A program made the translations under genes and the position numbers. The notes under the pieces were generated by a model that saw nothing but the letters and a program-made list of their open reading frames with translations, searched no databases and was not told the origin of the DNA. 64,000 nt of DNA from [Mycobacterium] fortunisiensis. GTDB taxonomy: Bacteria; Actinomycetota; Actinomycetes; Mycobacteriales; Mycobacteriaceae. Within the stretch, counting starts at the first letter, position 1. Each line of letters opens with the position of its first letter. The stretch lies in the NCBI RefSeq assembly GCF_019050325.1, contig NZ_VOMB01000009.1:1-64000 (forward strand). The letters run 5' to 3'. This document shows, piece after piece, positions 42,673-50,829 of this stretch.

Positions 42673-43527
42673 ATGAATCGGTTGTCGGGCAAGGTAGCGC
42701 TGATCACCGGAGCGGCACGAGGTCAGGGCCGCAGCCATGCGGTGCACTTGGCGGACGAAGGTGCGGACATCATCGCACTGGACATCTGCGACGACATCGC
42801 GTCGAACGAGTACCCGCTGGCGCGGCCGGCTGATCTCGAAGAAACCAAGGACCTGATCGAGAAGTCCGGGCGGCGCGCGATCATCGCTCAGGTGGATGTG
42901 CGGGACCGGGCCGCCTTACAGTCGACTCTTGGTGAGGCGGTGTCGGAGCTGGGCGGGCTGGACGTGGTGGTGGCCAACGCGGCCATCTGCCCGCTGGGCA
43001 ATCACGTTCCCGCCCAAGGCTTCATCGACGCGTTCGACGTGGACTTCGTCGGCGTGGTCAACACCGTGCACGTGGGGTTGGCTCATCTGAAGGCGGGCGG
43101 GTCGGTGATTGTCACCGGGTCGATCGCGGGTCTGCTGCCGGCCACCGGCCTCAACGGTGGCAACCTGCAAGGCCCTGGCGGAGCCGGCTATGGGCTGGCC
43201 AAGAAGATGGTCAAGGAGTACACCAAGGCGCTTGCGTTGACCCTTGGGCCGCAGAGCATCCGGGTCAACGCGGTACACCCGACCAATGTCGATACCGACA
43301 TGTTGCACAACGAGCCGATGTACAAGACATTCCGGCCCGACCTTGAGCAGCCGACTCGAGCCGACGCCGAGCTGTCGTTCCCGTTCCTGCAGGCCATGCC
43401 GGTTCCGTATGTCGATCCGGCCGACATCTCGCATGCGGTCGTCTACCTGGCGTCAGATGAATCCCGTTATGTCACAGGACAACAGCTGTTCGTCGATGCC
43501 GGCGCCGGCCTGAAGATGGGTCTGTAG
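42673..43527 (+). CDS. SDR-family oxidoreductase of the mycofactocin-coupled type (284 aa)
   Basis: The [19 protein letters not shown] start (from about residue 13), GADIIALDICDDI and the long loop before EETKDLIE match the mycofactocin-associated SDR subfamily, as for the gene at 6011. The catalytic Ser is in VTGSIAG and Tyr-xxx-Lys in YGLAKK near 173-177. A good ribosome site (AGGAGA) precedes ATG 42673. It lies between an ordinary SDR and a DUF7064-like gene, so it probably oxidises a secondary or primary alcohol formed by the CYP142-like enzyme. Cofactor dependence is by family only. Confidence 0.88.
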   Translation: MNRLSGKVALITGAARGQGRSHAVHLADEGADIIALDICDDIASNEYPLARPADLEETKDLIEKSGRRAIIAQVDVRDRAALQSTLGEAVSELGGLDVVVANAAICPLGNHVPAQGFIDAFDVDFVGVVNTVHVGLAHLKAGGSVIVTGSIAGLLPATGLNGGNLQGPGGAGYGLAKKMVKEYTKALALTLGPQSIRVNAVHPTNVDTDMLHNEPMYKTFRPDLEQPTRADAELSFPFLQAMPVPYVDPADISHAVVYLASDESRYVTGQQLFVDAGAGLKMGL

Positions 43528-43531
43528 CGCC

Positions 43532-44665
43532 ATGGGCTACTCTGCTGCGGACGAGTCGTTCACGCACCAACTGCCGACCACTTTCGACCAAGTGCATCAC
43601 CCGGATTCCAGTTGGTCGGATCGGTGTTATTTCTTCGCGGCCTCCCCCGACGGCAGTGTGCTGTTGGCCAGTGGCTACGGCAACAACCCGAACACCGGAA
43701 CCGGTATGGGATACGTCAAGGTCAGCTTGGCCGATGGTCGTCACTGGGACCTGATGGCCGGACGCCCGGTGACCGGAGCCGACCGAGCGGATGTGGGCGC
43801 CGGGCCGCTGCGCTGGACCTGTGTGGAACCACTGAAGAAATGGCGACTCGACGTGGAACCCAACGCATCTGGCATTGCGTGGGAACTCTACTACGAGCCG
43901 ACCGCGCCGATGTGGGAATTGCTGCCGATGAAGGTCACCGGTGCCGACGGTGAAGCGATCGTCGACATGTACCACATGAAGGAGCCGGGCCGGTGGACCG
44001 GGTGGGTCGAGATCGACGGCGAACGGATCAGTGTCGATGGATTCCACGGTGGCCGGGACCGTACGTTCGGAGTTCGGGTGGCGGACAAGATCGATTTCTG
44101 GCTCTGGCTGGATGCGGGTTTCGCCGACCGGGCCTTCGAGGCGTGGGTCATCGAAACTACCGATGGTACAGTGCAATACGTCGATGGCGGGATCACCCAC
44201 AACGACGGCACGTTGTCGAAGCGTTTCGTCAGTATCCAACACGACGTCGAGTTCGATGGTGACCGCCGGCGGCCGGCCAAGGCAGCGCTGGTGTTCACCG
44301 ACGAAGACGGCAAGACCTACCGGATGACTGCCGATGCGCCACACCAGGATGTCAACGCCTACTACGGCCTGCCGATGTCTCACTGCCAGTACGAGGACCT
44401 TGGTGGTGGTGCCTACTTCATCCACTTCCAGTGGGACAGTACTGATTCCGGTCAGCTCACCGAGACCGAGGGCAAGTCGATGGCCCTGGACCAGCTGATG
44501 CGGTTCGAGAACGACGGCGATGCCGGCTGGGGCATCTTCGAGATTCTGATGGGTGGTCAGGGATACCAGCGATACCCGAACTGGACCGCGCTGGACATGA
44601 AGTCGTTCACCCAGGACAAGACCCCAGTTGACCGGTTACCTGCCGACAGCGACGTCAACTCTTGA
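43532..44665 (+). CDS. DUF7064/DUF7065-like beta-rich protein (377 aa)
   Basis: A mostly beta-strand protein with repeated Trp/Gly-rich strands and the segment GRWTGWVEIDGERISVDGFHGGRDRTFGVR, which is shared in form with the gene at 47365 (WGAWEGFIEVDGRR..RDRSWGVR). Proteins of this kind are annotated DUF7064/7065 and resemble the lipocalin-like folds of carotenoid hydratases and diterpene-modifying proteins. No signal peptide is seen. They commonly sit beside P450 and phosphotransferase genes in mycobacteria and rhodococci, which suggests binding or modifying a hydrophobic substrate. It lies 4 nt after the SDR; its stop overlaps a possible TTG of the next gene. Confidence 0.72.
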   Translation: MGYSAADESFTHQLPTTFDQVHHPDSSWSDRCYFFAASPDGSVLLASGYGNNPNTGTGMGYVKVSLADGRHWDLMAGRPVTGADRADVGAGPLRWTCVEPLKKWRLDVEPNASGIAWELYYEPTAPMWELLPMKVTGADGEAIVDMYHMKEPGRWTGWVEIDGERISVDGFHGGRDRTFGVRVADKIDFWLWLDAGFADRAFEAWVIETTDGTVQYVDGGITHNDGTLSKRFVSIQHDVEFDGDRRRPAKAALVFTDEDGKTYRMTADAPHQDVNAYYGLPMSHCQYEDLGGGAYFIHFQWDSTDSGQLTETEGKSMALDQLMRFENDGDAGWGIFEILMGGQGYQRYPNWTALDMKSFTQDKTPVDRLPADSDVNS

Positions 44666-44688
44666 GCCCGACACCGAAAGCGAGTCCC

Positions 44689-45783
44689 ATGACGCCCGGC
44701 ACCGATCTCGTCGAACCGCTGACACAGTGGTTGCGCACCGTGCAGCCCGACGCCGAGGAGGTACGGATCGAAGGGCTCGACCGGGTCACCTTTGGGCACT
44801 CGGCCGAGATGATGGTCCTCACCGTCGTCACCCGTCAGGGAGGGGACGAAGCCCGTCAGGACGTCGTACTGCGACTGCGCCCCACGCCACCGGCCTTGTT
44901 GGAGCCCTACGACTTGGCGCGCCAGTTCACGATTCTGCGTGCCCTCGAGTCCTCGGCGGTCGAGGTGCCGAAGGCGTTGTGGCTCGAAGACACCGGAGAG
45001 GTTTTGGGTCGACCGTTCTTCGTCATGGAACGTGTCGGTGGGGATGTCTATGAAATGGACCCTCCCGCTGACGCATCCGATGAGCGCGTGGTCCGGATGT
45101 GCCGCAGCTTGGCCGAACAACTGGCCGCGATCCACACCGTGGACATCGAGGGCACCGACTTGGCGGCGTTGGACGATGGTCGCAGCCACCTGGACCGTGA
45201 ACTTGCGCACTGGGCGTCGGAAATGGACCGCGTCAAGCGCGGGCCGCTGCCGGCCCTCGAGCATCTACTCGCGGCACTTCGTGACAGTCAGCCGGCGCCA
45301 TCGCCGGAGGTGACGTTGGTGCACGGGGACGCGAAACCGGGCAATTTCGCGTTTGTCGACGGCGAGGTCAGTGCGGTCTTCGACTGGGAGATGACCACGG
45401 TCGGCGATCCACTGACCGACATCGGATGGCTGGAGCTGCTGTGGATGCAGCCGGTGGGTATCACGAGCCACCCCGCGGCCCTGACTATCGACGAGCTGCT
45501 GACGCACTATCAGTCGGTCAGCGGCATCACTGTGCAAAACCGACCCTGGTACCGCGCGTTCAATGCCTACAAGATGGCGGTCATCTGTCTGATCGGCGCC
45601 ATGCTCGTCGACGCCGGCCACAGCGATGATCAGAAACTCGTCCTGGCCGCCTATGGCACTTCACTGCTCACCACCGTGGGCCTCAACGAGCTCGGCATCA
45701 CGGAGAAGTTCGAGGACGGCCCCGTGCTTCCGTCTGCAGAACGCTTGCAAGAGGTCCAGGGACAGGTGTCGGCGACACCGTAG
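44689..45783 (+). CDS. Phosphotransferase-fold protein, ACAD10/11-N-terminal-like (364 aa)
   Basis: This is an APH-type kinase fold. The N-lobe has DVVLRLRPTPPALLEPYDL; the C-lobe has the catalytic loop LVHGDAKPGN near residue 211 and FDWEMTTVGDPLTDIGWL, the pattern of ACAD10/11 N-terminal kinase domains, which phosphorylate 4-hydroxyacyl-CoAs before dehydrogenation. All key residues (HGD, DWE) are present. ATG 44689 is used. A TTG at 44662 overlaps the preceding stop (TTGA) and would add nine residues; it is possible because the ribosome site at 44689 is weak. Its presence hints at a 4-hydroxyacyl-CoA-like intermediate. Confidence 0.83.
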   Translation: MTPGTDLVEPLTQWLRTVQPDAEEVRIEGLDRVTFGHSAEMMVLTVVTRQGGDEARQDVVLRLRPTPPALLEPYDLARQFTILRALESSAVEVPKALWLEDTGEVLGRPFFVMERVGGDVYEMDPPADASDERVVRMCRSLAEQLAAIHTVDIEGTDLAALDDGRSHLDRELAHWASEMDRVKRGPLPALEHLLAALRDSQPAPSPEVTLVHGDAKPGNFAFVDGEVSAVFDWEMTTVGDPLTDIGWLELLWMQPVGITSHPAALTIDELLTHYQSVSGITVQNRPWYRAFNAYKMAVICLIGAMLVDAGHSDDQKLVLAAYGTSLLTTVGLNELGITEKFEDGPVLPSAERLQEVQGQVSATP

Positions 45784-45809
45784 CGGCCGCCGGCAGGAGG
45801 GAACATCTC

Positions 45810-47246
45810 ATGCGTGAATTGGATGACATCTACATTGGCGGTCGGTGGATTCCCGCCGCATCCGACGACCGGATCTCGGTGATATCGCCCAGCACAGAAG
45901 AAGTTGTCGCGCTGGTTCCGGCTGCCGACGCCGACGATGTCGCAGGTGCCGTCGATGCCGCTCGCCATGCCTTCGACCACGGACCTTGGCCGCGGATGTC
46001 ACCGGCAGAACGGGCCACTGTGATGGCTGCGCTGCATGACGAACTCACCCGCCGGGCAGATGAATTGGCCCACACCATCGGGACTGAGAACGGCACGCCG
46101 GCGATGCTGCTGCGGCCGGCCCAGGTCGACAACGGCCTGCACGTGCTGAACTACTACACGGAGTTGGCCGCCGGTTGGCAGCAGGAACGGCGTATCGACG
46201 GCGTGTACGGGCCGGCGATCGTTCGCAACGAGCCGGTCGGCACGGTCGCGGCGATCCTGCCGTGGAACGTTCCTTTCTACCTGGCGATGTTGAAGGTCGC
46301 CCCGGCCTTGGCTGCCGGCTGCACCGTCGTGCTCAAGGCCGCGCCGGAGACCCCGCTCAACGCCTACCTTTTGGCCGAGGCGGCCGACGCCGCGGGCCTG
46401 CCGCCGGGAGTGCTCAATATCCTTGCCGCCGGGCCGGAATCGAGCGAACTGCTGATCAGTAATCCGGGAATCGACAAGATCGCATTCACCGGCAGTACCA
46501 AGGTTGGCGAGCGCATAGCCGCACTGGCGGCGCCGAAGTTCAAGCGGCTCACCTTGGAGCTGGGCGGAAAGTCTGCGGCCGTTGTACTCGACGATGCCGA
46601 TCTGAACACCACCATGGCTGCCCTGATCGGTGCGACCATGACGATGAGCGGCCAGTTCTGCGTCGCGCAATCGCGCATCCTGGTCCAAGAAAAGCACTAC
46701 GACGAGGCGGTTTCACTGTTCGCCGGGATCGCCGGCACGCTTCCGGTCGGCAGAACTTTCGACGAGGGCACCTTTGTCGGACCGTTGATCTCCCAGCGCC
46801 AGCGCGAACGGGTGCTCGACTACATCGAGATCGCCGAACGTGAGGGCGCCACCCTGGCCGCCGGCGGCACGCGACCAGAGAATCTGGACAAGGGCTGGTT
46901 CGTATCACCCACAGTGTTCAGAGATGTGAAGAACGACATGCGCATTGCCCAAGAAGAAGTCTTCGGACCGGTCGTGGCGTTCATCCCGTACCACGACACC
47001 GACGAAGCCATCGCCATCGCCAACGACTCTGCGTTCGGATTGCACGGGACGGTGTGGACCAGCAATGTCCAACGTGGAGTGGAGATCGGACGCCAGATCC
47101 GGACAGGTACATTCTCGGTCAACTCGCTGACGCTCGAACCGGCCGCGCCGTTCGGGGGAGTCAAACAGTCAGGGATCGGGCGTGAGATGGGATACGAGGG
47201 TCTGGCTGCTTATCTCGAGCCCAAGACCATCACCGTTCCGGCCTGA
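45810..47246 (+). CDS. NAD(P)-dependent aldehyde dehydrogenase (478 aa)
   Basis: This is a complete aldehyde dehydrogenase: PWNVPFYLAMLKVAPALAAG near 150, FTGSTKVG near 225, catalytic Glu250 in LELGGKSA, catalytic cysteine near 284 in SGQFCVAQSR, EEVFGPVV near 385 and PFGGVKQSG near 450. It oxidises an aldehyde to the acid. A strong ribosome site (AGGAGGG) precedes ATG 45810. In this operon it could complete the route from P450 alcohol through SDR aldehyde to the acid used by the CoA ligases. Confidence 0.92.
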   Translation: MRELDDIYIGGRWIPAASDDRISVISPSTEEVVALVPAADADDVAGAVDAARHAFDHGPWPRMSPAERATVMAALHDELTRRADELAHTIGTENGTPAMLLRPAQVDNGLHVLNYYTELAAGWQQERRIDGVYGPAIVRNEPVGTVAAILPWNVPFYLAMLKVAPALAAGCTVVLKAAPETPLNAYLLAEAADAAGLPPGVLNILAAGPESSELLISNPGIDKIAFTGSTKVGERIAALAAPKFKRLTLELGGKSAAVVLDDADLNTTMAALIGATMTMSGQFCVAQSRILVQEKHYDEAVSLFAGIAGTLPVGRTFDEGTFVGPLISQRQRERVLDYIEIAEREGATLAAGGTRPENLDKGWFVSPTVFRDVKNDMRIAQEEVFGPVVAFIPYHDTDEAIAIANDSAFGLHGTVWTSNVQRGVEIGRQIRTGTFSVNSLTLEPAAPFGGVKQSGIGREMGYEGLAAYLEPKTITVPA

Positions 47247-47364
47247 CGCAAGCCGGGTGGTTCACCTCGGCAGGTTCAGAAGCCTGCGGGCGATGACGTT
47301 CAGTTTCAGTCCGGTGAGAAGGTCTGACGGATTTCAACCAGCCAGAGAACAGTGAGGTATCCGC

Positions 47365-48489
47365 GTGCTGAGTCCCTTTGACGACTTCCCGATTCATCCG
47401 TCGGCCGATCCGATCGCACACCTCGCCAGCGCTGACCCAAACCAGTACGACCGGTACTGGTTCAACGGTCATGCCAAGTCAGGTGAGTTCATCTTCGGTG
47501 CAGCCATGGGGCACTATCCGGTACGCGGGGTTGTCGACGCGGCGTTGAGCATCGTGGTCGACGGGGTCCAGCATTCGATCTTCGCCTCCGGCGCGATGCC
47601 GCTGGACCGCTCGACCAACGTTGGCCCGGTGCGCATCGACGTTGTCGATCCGATGCGGCGAATCCGTTTTGCCGTCGAACCCAACGAACACGGGATTCGC
47701 GCCGACCTGACGTTTGTCGCCACCACCGTCGCAGTGGAAGAACCGCGTCAAAGAAAACTTTCCCCGGAGGGGATCGTCCTGACCGATCACACCCGCCTCA
47801 CCCAATGGGGTGCCTGGGAGGGCTTCATCGAGGTCGACGGCCGGCGTATAGAGATCGACGCGTCTCAAGTGCCGGGAACCCGAGACAGGTCATGGGGTGT
47901 ACGTCCGGTCGGTGACCAGGTCGCGACCAATCGACAATTTCAGCTGCCGCAGGTGTTCTGGCTGTGGGCGCCACTGCATTTCGCAGATCGTTGTACCCAC
48001 ATGGCACTGCACGAGAACACCGATGGATCACGCTGGCTGGAGACCGCTTTGGTGGTCGAACCGGTGGGTACCGAGGTCGCCCCGTGGAGCAGAACCGGCG
48101 TACGGGAGTGCAGGGACATCCGCTACGAGATCGAATGGGAACCGGGCCGCCGCGAGATGAAATCGGCTCGGTTGCATTTCGATGATCCGTCGGACGGACG
48201 CGTCGACATCCGACTGGAGAAGATCACCACTTTCCGGATGCGTGGGCTCGGGTACATGCACCCACAGTGGTCTCACGCGAGCCTGCACGGGGAATCCGCC
48301 ACTGCTCGTGAATCGATCCCGGTGGGCGACTTCGATCCGCTCGACTTTTCTTCGGTCCACGTGCAGAACCTGGTCAGGGCGTACATGGGTGACCAGGTCG
48401 GTATCGGCGTGCTCGAACAGTTCCCGCTGGGCGAGCACCATCCGACGGGCCTGACCGGCTTTCTCGACGGGTATGCCGCGACATCGTGA
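47365..48489 (+). CDS. DUF7064/DUF7065-like beta-rich protein (374 aa), distant paralogue of 43532
   Basis: A Trp- and Gly-rich beta protein with the central fingerprint WGAWEGFIEVDGRR followed by RDRSWGVR, as in the gene at 43532. It has no signal peptide and no nucleotide-binding motif. It begins at GTG 47365, 118 nt after the aldehyde dehydrogenase; the gap contains no gene and may hold a separate promoter. The two family members in one cluster, each near a phosphotransferase, suggest a conserved partnership. Function unknown; ligand binding or a hydratase-like reaction are guesses. Confidence 0.7.
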   Translation: MLSPFDDFPIHPSADPIAHLASADPNQYDRYWFNGHAKSGEFIFGAAMGHYPVRGVVDAALSIVVDGVQHSIFASGAMPLDRSTNVGPVRIDVVDPMRRIRFAVEPNEHGIRADLTFVATTVAVEEPRQRKLSPEGIVLTDHTRLTQWGAWEGFIEVDGRRIEIDASQVPGTRDRSWGVRPVGDQVATNRQFQLPQVFWLWAPLHFADRCTHMALHENTDGSRWLETALVVEPVGTEVAPWSRTGVRECRDIRYEIEWEPGRREMKSARLHFDDPSDGRVDIRLEKITTFRMRGLGYMHPQWSHASLHGESATARESIPVGDFDPLDFSSVHVQNLVRAYMGDQVGIGVLEQFPLGEHHPTGLTGFLDGYAATS

Positions 48490-48503
48490 CGGTGCGGGAC
48501 GGG

Positions 48504-48530
48504 CTTTACGAATGTGCGTAGAAGTGTCAC
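48504..48530 (+). promoter_or_regulatory. 27-bp conserved box, copy D
   Basis: CTTTAC, ten bases, then AGAAGTGTCAC, 74 nt before the phosphotransferase at 48604. The inner repeat is TTTACG / CGTAGA, a compensating change that keeps most of the dyad. Confidence 0.7.
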
Positions 48531-48603
48531 GCTGTAGGGCATCATCGATTTTGAAGACGTTCCGGCGCAAACGGTTCCGCGCCGCAGGTGAAGGAGTGGA
48601 TGG

Positions 48604-49653
48604 ATGATCGCCGAGACTGCTCGCGACCTCACCGCTGAGTGGGTCTCGGCCGCGCTGAGCACGACCGGAGAGGCGGTCACTGTGGCGGCTGTGGCTGCTG
48701 AGCGCGTGGGCACCGGCCAGATGGGCACCACCTATCGCCTTCTTCTGGACTACGCCGACGGCGCAGCCGGACCGAGCCGACTTATCGCGAAACTGGCCGC
48801 CGAGAACCCGGACGTGCGGGCTTTGGTGGCGGACGGGTACCGCAAAGAGGTCACCTTCTATCAAACGCTCGCTCCCACTGTGGCTGTCCGTGCACCGTCC
48901 TGCCGCTACGCAGCGATCTCGCCGGACGCGACGACATTCACCTTGCTACTGGAAGACCTCGATCCCGCCACACCCGGGGTGCAAGCCCGAGGTTGCACCG
49001 TCGATCAAGCGGAATCCGCGTTGCTGAACGTGGCGAAACTGCACGGCCCACGGTGGAATGATCAAACTCTGCTCGATGATGGCCTGCAGTTCTACGGTGC
49101 GACAGCCGATTTCGTTGCGCAGTTGCAGGCGGGCGCGACTGAGGCATTCATCGAGTACTTCGGCGACCGACTCGAGCCTGGCGCGGCCACGACGTTGCGT
49201 ACCGCTGCCGAGCAAAGCGCAGCTTGGCTCAAGAGCCGCCAGGAACCGTTCGCCCCTCTGCACGGCGATTACCGGCTGGACAACCTGATGTTCTCTGCCG
49301 GCGCCGACGTTGTCGCGGTGGACTGGCAGACATTGTCGTTGGGGCCTGCCGCGCGCGACGTGGCCTACTTCCTCGGGACCAGTCTCGACGTGGATCTCCG
49401 CCGGCGCGAAGAACAGCGCTTGGTGGGCAGGTACCACGACGAACTGATACGTCAGGGAGTCGGTGGCTACAGCGCCGAACGCTGTTTCGATGATTACCGC
49501 CTGGGTCAACTCCAGGCGCCCATGATCACCACACTTGGCTGCATGTATTCACCTGGCGAGCGTTCGGCCGACATCGACGAGATGTTCTTGACCATGGCGA
49601 ACCGCTCCTGCGCGGCGATCGCCGATTTGCAGTCCTTCGACCTCGTCGGATAG
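48604..49653 (+). CDS. Phosphotransferase-fold (APH/ecdysteroid-kinase-like) protein (349 aa)
   Basis: The N-lobe carries RLIAKLAAENPDVRALV (Lys contact) and FTLLLEDL; the catalytic loop PLHGDYRLDNLMF is near residue 218 and AVDWQTLSLGPAARDVAYFL follows. This is the EcKinase/DUF1679-like branch, like the gene at 38686, and all catalytic residues are present. It stands alone behind the fourth copy of the 27-bp box, which ties it to the P450 operons. A hydroxylated product of the pathway is a possible phosphate acceptor, but this is inference. Confidence 0.82.
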   Translation: MIAETARDLTAEWVSAALSTTGEAVTVAAVAAERVGTGQMGTTYRLLLDYADGAAGPSRLIAKLAAENPDVRALVADGYRKEVTFYQTLAPTVAVRAPSCRYAAISPDATTFTLLLEDLDPATPGVQARGCTVDQAESALLNVAKLHGPRWNDQTLLDDGLQFYGATADFVAQLQAGATEAFIEYFGDRLEPGAATTLRTAAEQSAAWLKSRQEPFAPLHGDYRLDNLMFSAGADVVAVDWQTLSLGPAARDVAYFLGTSLDVDLRRREEQRLVGRYHDELIRQGVGGYSAERCFDDYRLGQLQAPMITTLGCMYSPGERSADIDEMFLTMANRSCAAIADLQSFDLVG

Positions 49654-49765
49654 CGGTCGGCGGAGAAGGTTTCGCGCTAACCCCGAACGGCCGGCGAGCC
49701 GGTGGAATCAGACGGTCGGGTGTCGATCACCTGATTGGCACCCGGACCCGTGGGAGGCTGAAGCC

Positions 49766-50140
49766 ATGACGGGGATGAGAATTTTGGGGCGCGTGACCGG
49801 TTGGACCTGCATCGCGATCGGAGGCATCCAGCTCATCGGCGGGGTGCGTGCAGAGCCGGGCATGACCAATGACGCGACGGTGGACTCACACATCCGCTTC
49901 ATGGGTCCGGTCTTCGCCGGATATGGACTGGGTTGGCTCGACGCCGCCTCAGCCCCGCAGCCGGACCTGAACCGGATGCGGACGCTGGCGGGGCTGATGG
50001 CGTTGGGCGGTATCGGGCGGCTCGTCACCCGGGCGACTCTGGGCCGGCCGCACCGGTTCCATGATCTGCTGCTCGGCATCGAATTGGCGGCGCCGGTGGT
50101 TGTCGAGGTGGTCGGCCGGCGCGATCACGCGGCTCGTTGA
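49766..50140 (+). CDS. Small membrane protein, DUF4267/DUF4345-like (124 aa)
   Basis: This is a 124-residue protein with four short hydrophobic segments (about residues 8-25, 48-65, 72-88, 98-115) and the pattern RFMGPVFAGYGLGWL seen in DUF4345/DUF4267-type proteins. No catalytic residues are known for the group. It begins at ATG 49766, 112 nt after the phosphotransferase, with a GGGAGG-rich stretch just upstream, and is convergent with the XRE-cupin gene 24 nt away. It marks the right edge of the P450 region. Function unknown. Confidence 0.7.
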   Translation: MTGMRILGRVTGWTCIAIGGIQLIGGVRAEPGMTNDATVDSHIRFMGPVFAGYGLGWLDAASAPQPDLNRMRTLAGLMALGGIGRLVTRATLGRPHRFHDLLLGIELAAPVVVEVVGRRDHAAR

Positions 50141-50164
50141 CTCCTGCTGCTCGACCGATTCGTG

Positions 50165-50719
50165 TCACCCGGTGGTGGGTGTGGCCACGAGCAGGATCTC
50201 CGCAGGGGCGACACCGGGATTGTGGACGCGATGGGTGGTGTGTGACGGGAAGTGGATGGCGTCCCCGGCGCCAAGGGTGATGGTGTCGGTGCCGATCCGG
50301 ATATCGACACTGCCGGTCAACACGTAGACCCACTCCTCGCCGCTGTGGCGGGCATCGGGCGCATCCGATGAGGTCGGCACGGTCAGGTGAACGGCCTGTA
50401 GTCCTGGGAAGTCGCCGCTGAGCAACGTCAGACCCTTCTTCGTTCCCTGGCGCGGGACGCGATCGGCTGCGCGGGTGAGATGGTAAGGGGCGGTGTACTG
50501 CTCGTCGACGAGGCGGCTGAGGGACACCCCGAAGGCATGTGCGATCTGGATGAGGGTGCCCACCGAGGGTTGGCGGGTGCCCGACTCGATGCGGGAGAGC
50601 TGCGTGGTGGACAGGCCGACCTTCTCGGCGAGGGTAGCCAGCGTCCAGTTGCGGTCCCTGCGATACTCGCCGACCCGCCTGCCGATCCAGCTGTCGTCAT
50701 GGTGTTCGAGCTCTGCCAC
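50165..50719 (-). CDS. XRE-family regulator with C-terminal cupin domain (184 aa)
   Basis: The helix-turn-helix is at about residues 15-70 (LATLAEKVGLSTTQLSRIESG, in two parts), and the C-terminal half is a cupin barrel with HSGEEWVYVLTGSVDIRIG and GDAIHFPSHTTHRVHN, including His and Glu positions that bind metal in many cupins. Such regulators often control nearby amino-acid, amine or detoxification genes. It starts at GTG 50719, divergent from the metallo-beta-lactamase-fold gene at 50830. The near-palindrome ATTGCC-N5-GGTAAT at 50741-50757 lies between them and is the likely operator. Confidence 0.87.
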   Translation of the reverse strand: MAELEHHDDSWIGRRVGEYRRDRNWTLATLAEKVGLSTTQLSRIESGTRQPSVGTLIQIAHAFGVSLSRLVDEQYTAPYHLTRAADRVPRQGTKKGLTLLSGDFPGLQAVHLTVPTSSDAPDARHSGEEWVYVLTGSVDIRIGTDTITLGAGDAIHFPSHTTHRVHNPGVAPAEILLVATPTTG

Positions 50720-50740
50720 GGGATAACTCTACGCCCCCGT

Positions 50741-50757
50741 ATTGCCTGATTGGTAAT
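50741..50757. promoter_or_regulatory. Candidate operator ATTGCC-N5-GGTAAT
   Basis: Six-bp arms with one mismatch, in the 110-bp divergent region between the XRE-cupin gene and the metallo-beta-lactamase-fold gene. Position suggests binding by the XRE-cupin protein. Confidence 0.4.
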
Positions 50758-50829
50758 TTTTGTGCCTAAAAGGTTGCAAACTTCGTGTGGGCATGACATG
50801 GTCGGGTGTCAAATCGCCAGGGAGGCTTG

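Noticed and set aside
2596..49653. KstR/KstR2-type operators that would place the island in the cholesterol regulon
   Set aside because: No TNNAAC-NN-GTTNNA-like or ANCAAG-NN-CTTGNT-like site was noticed at the operon starts, though a computed scan would be more reliable.
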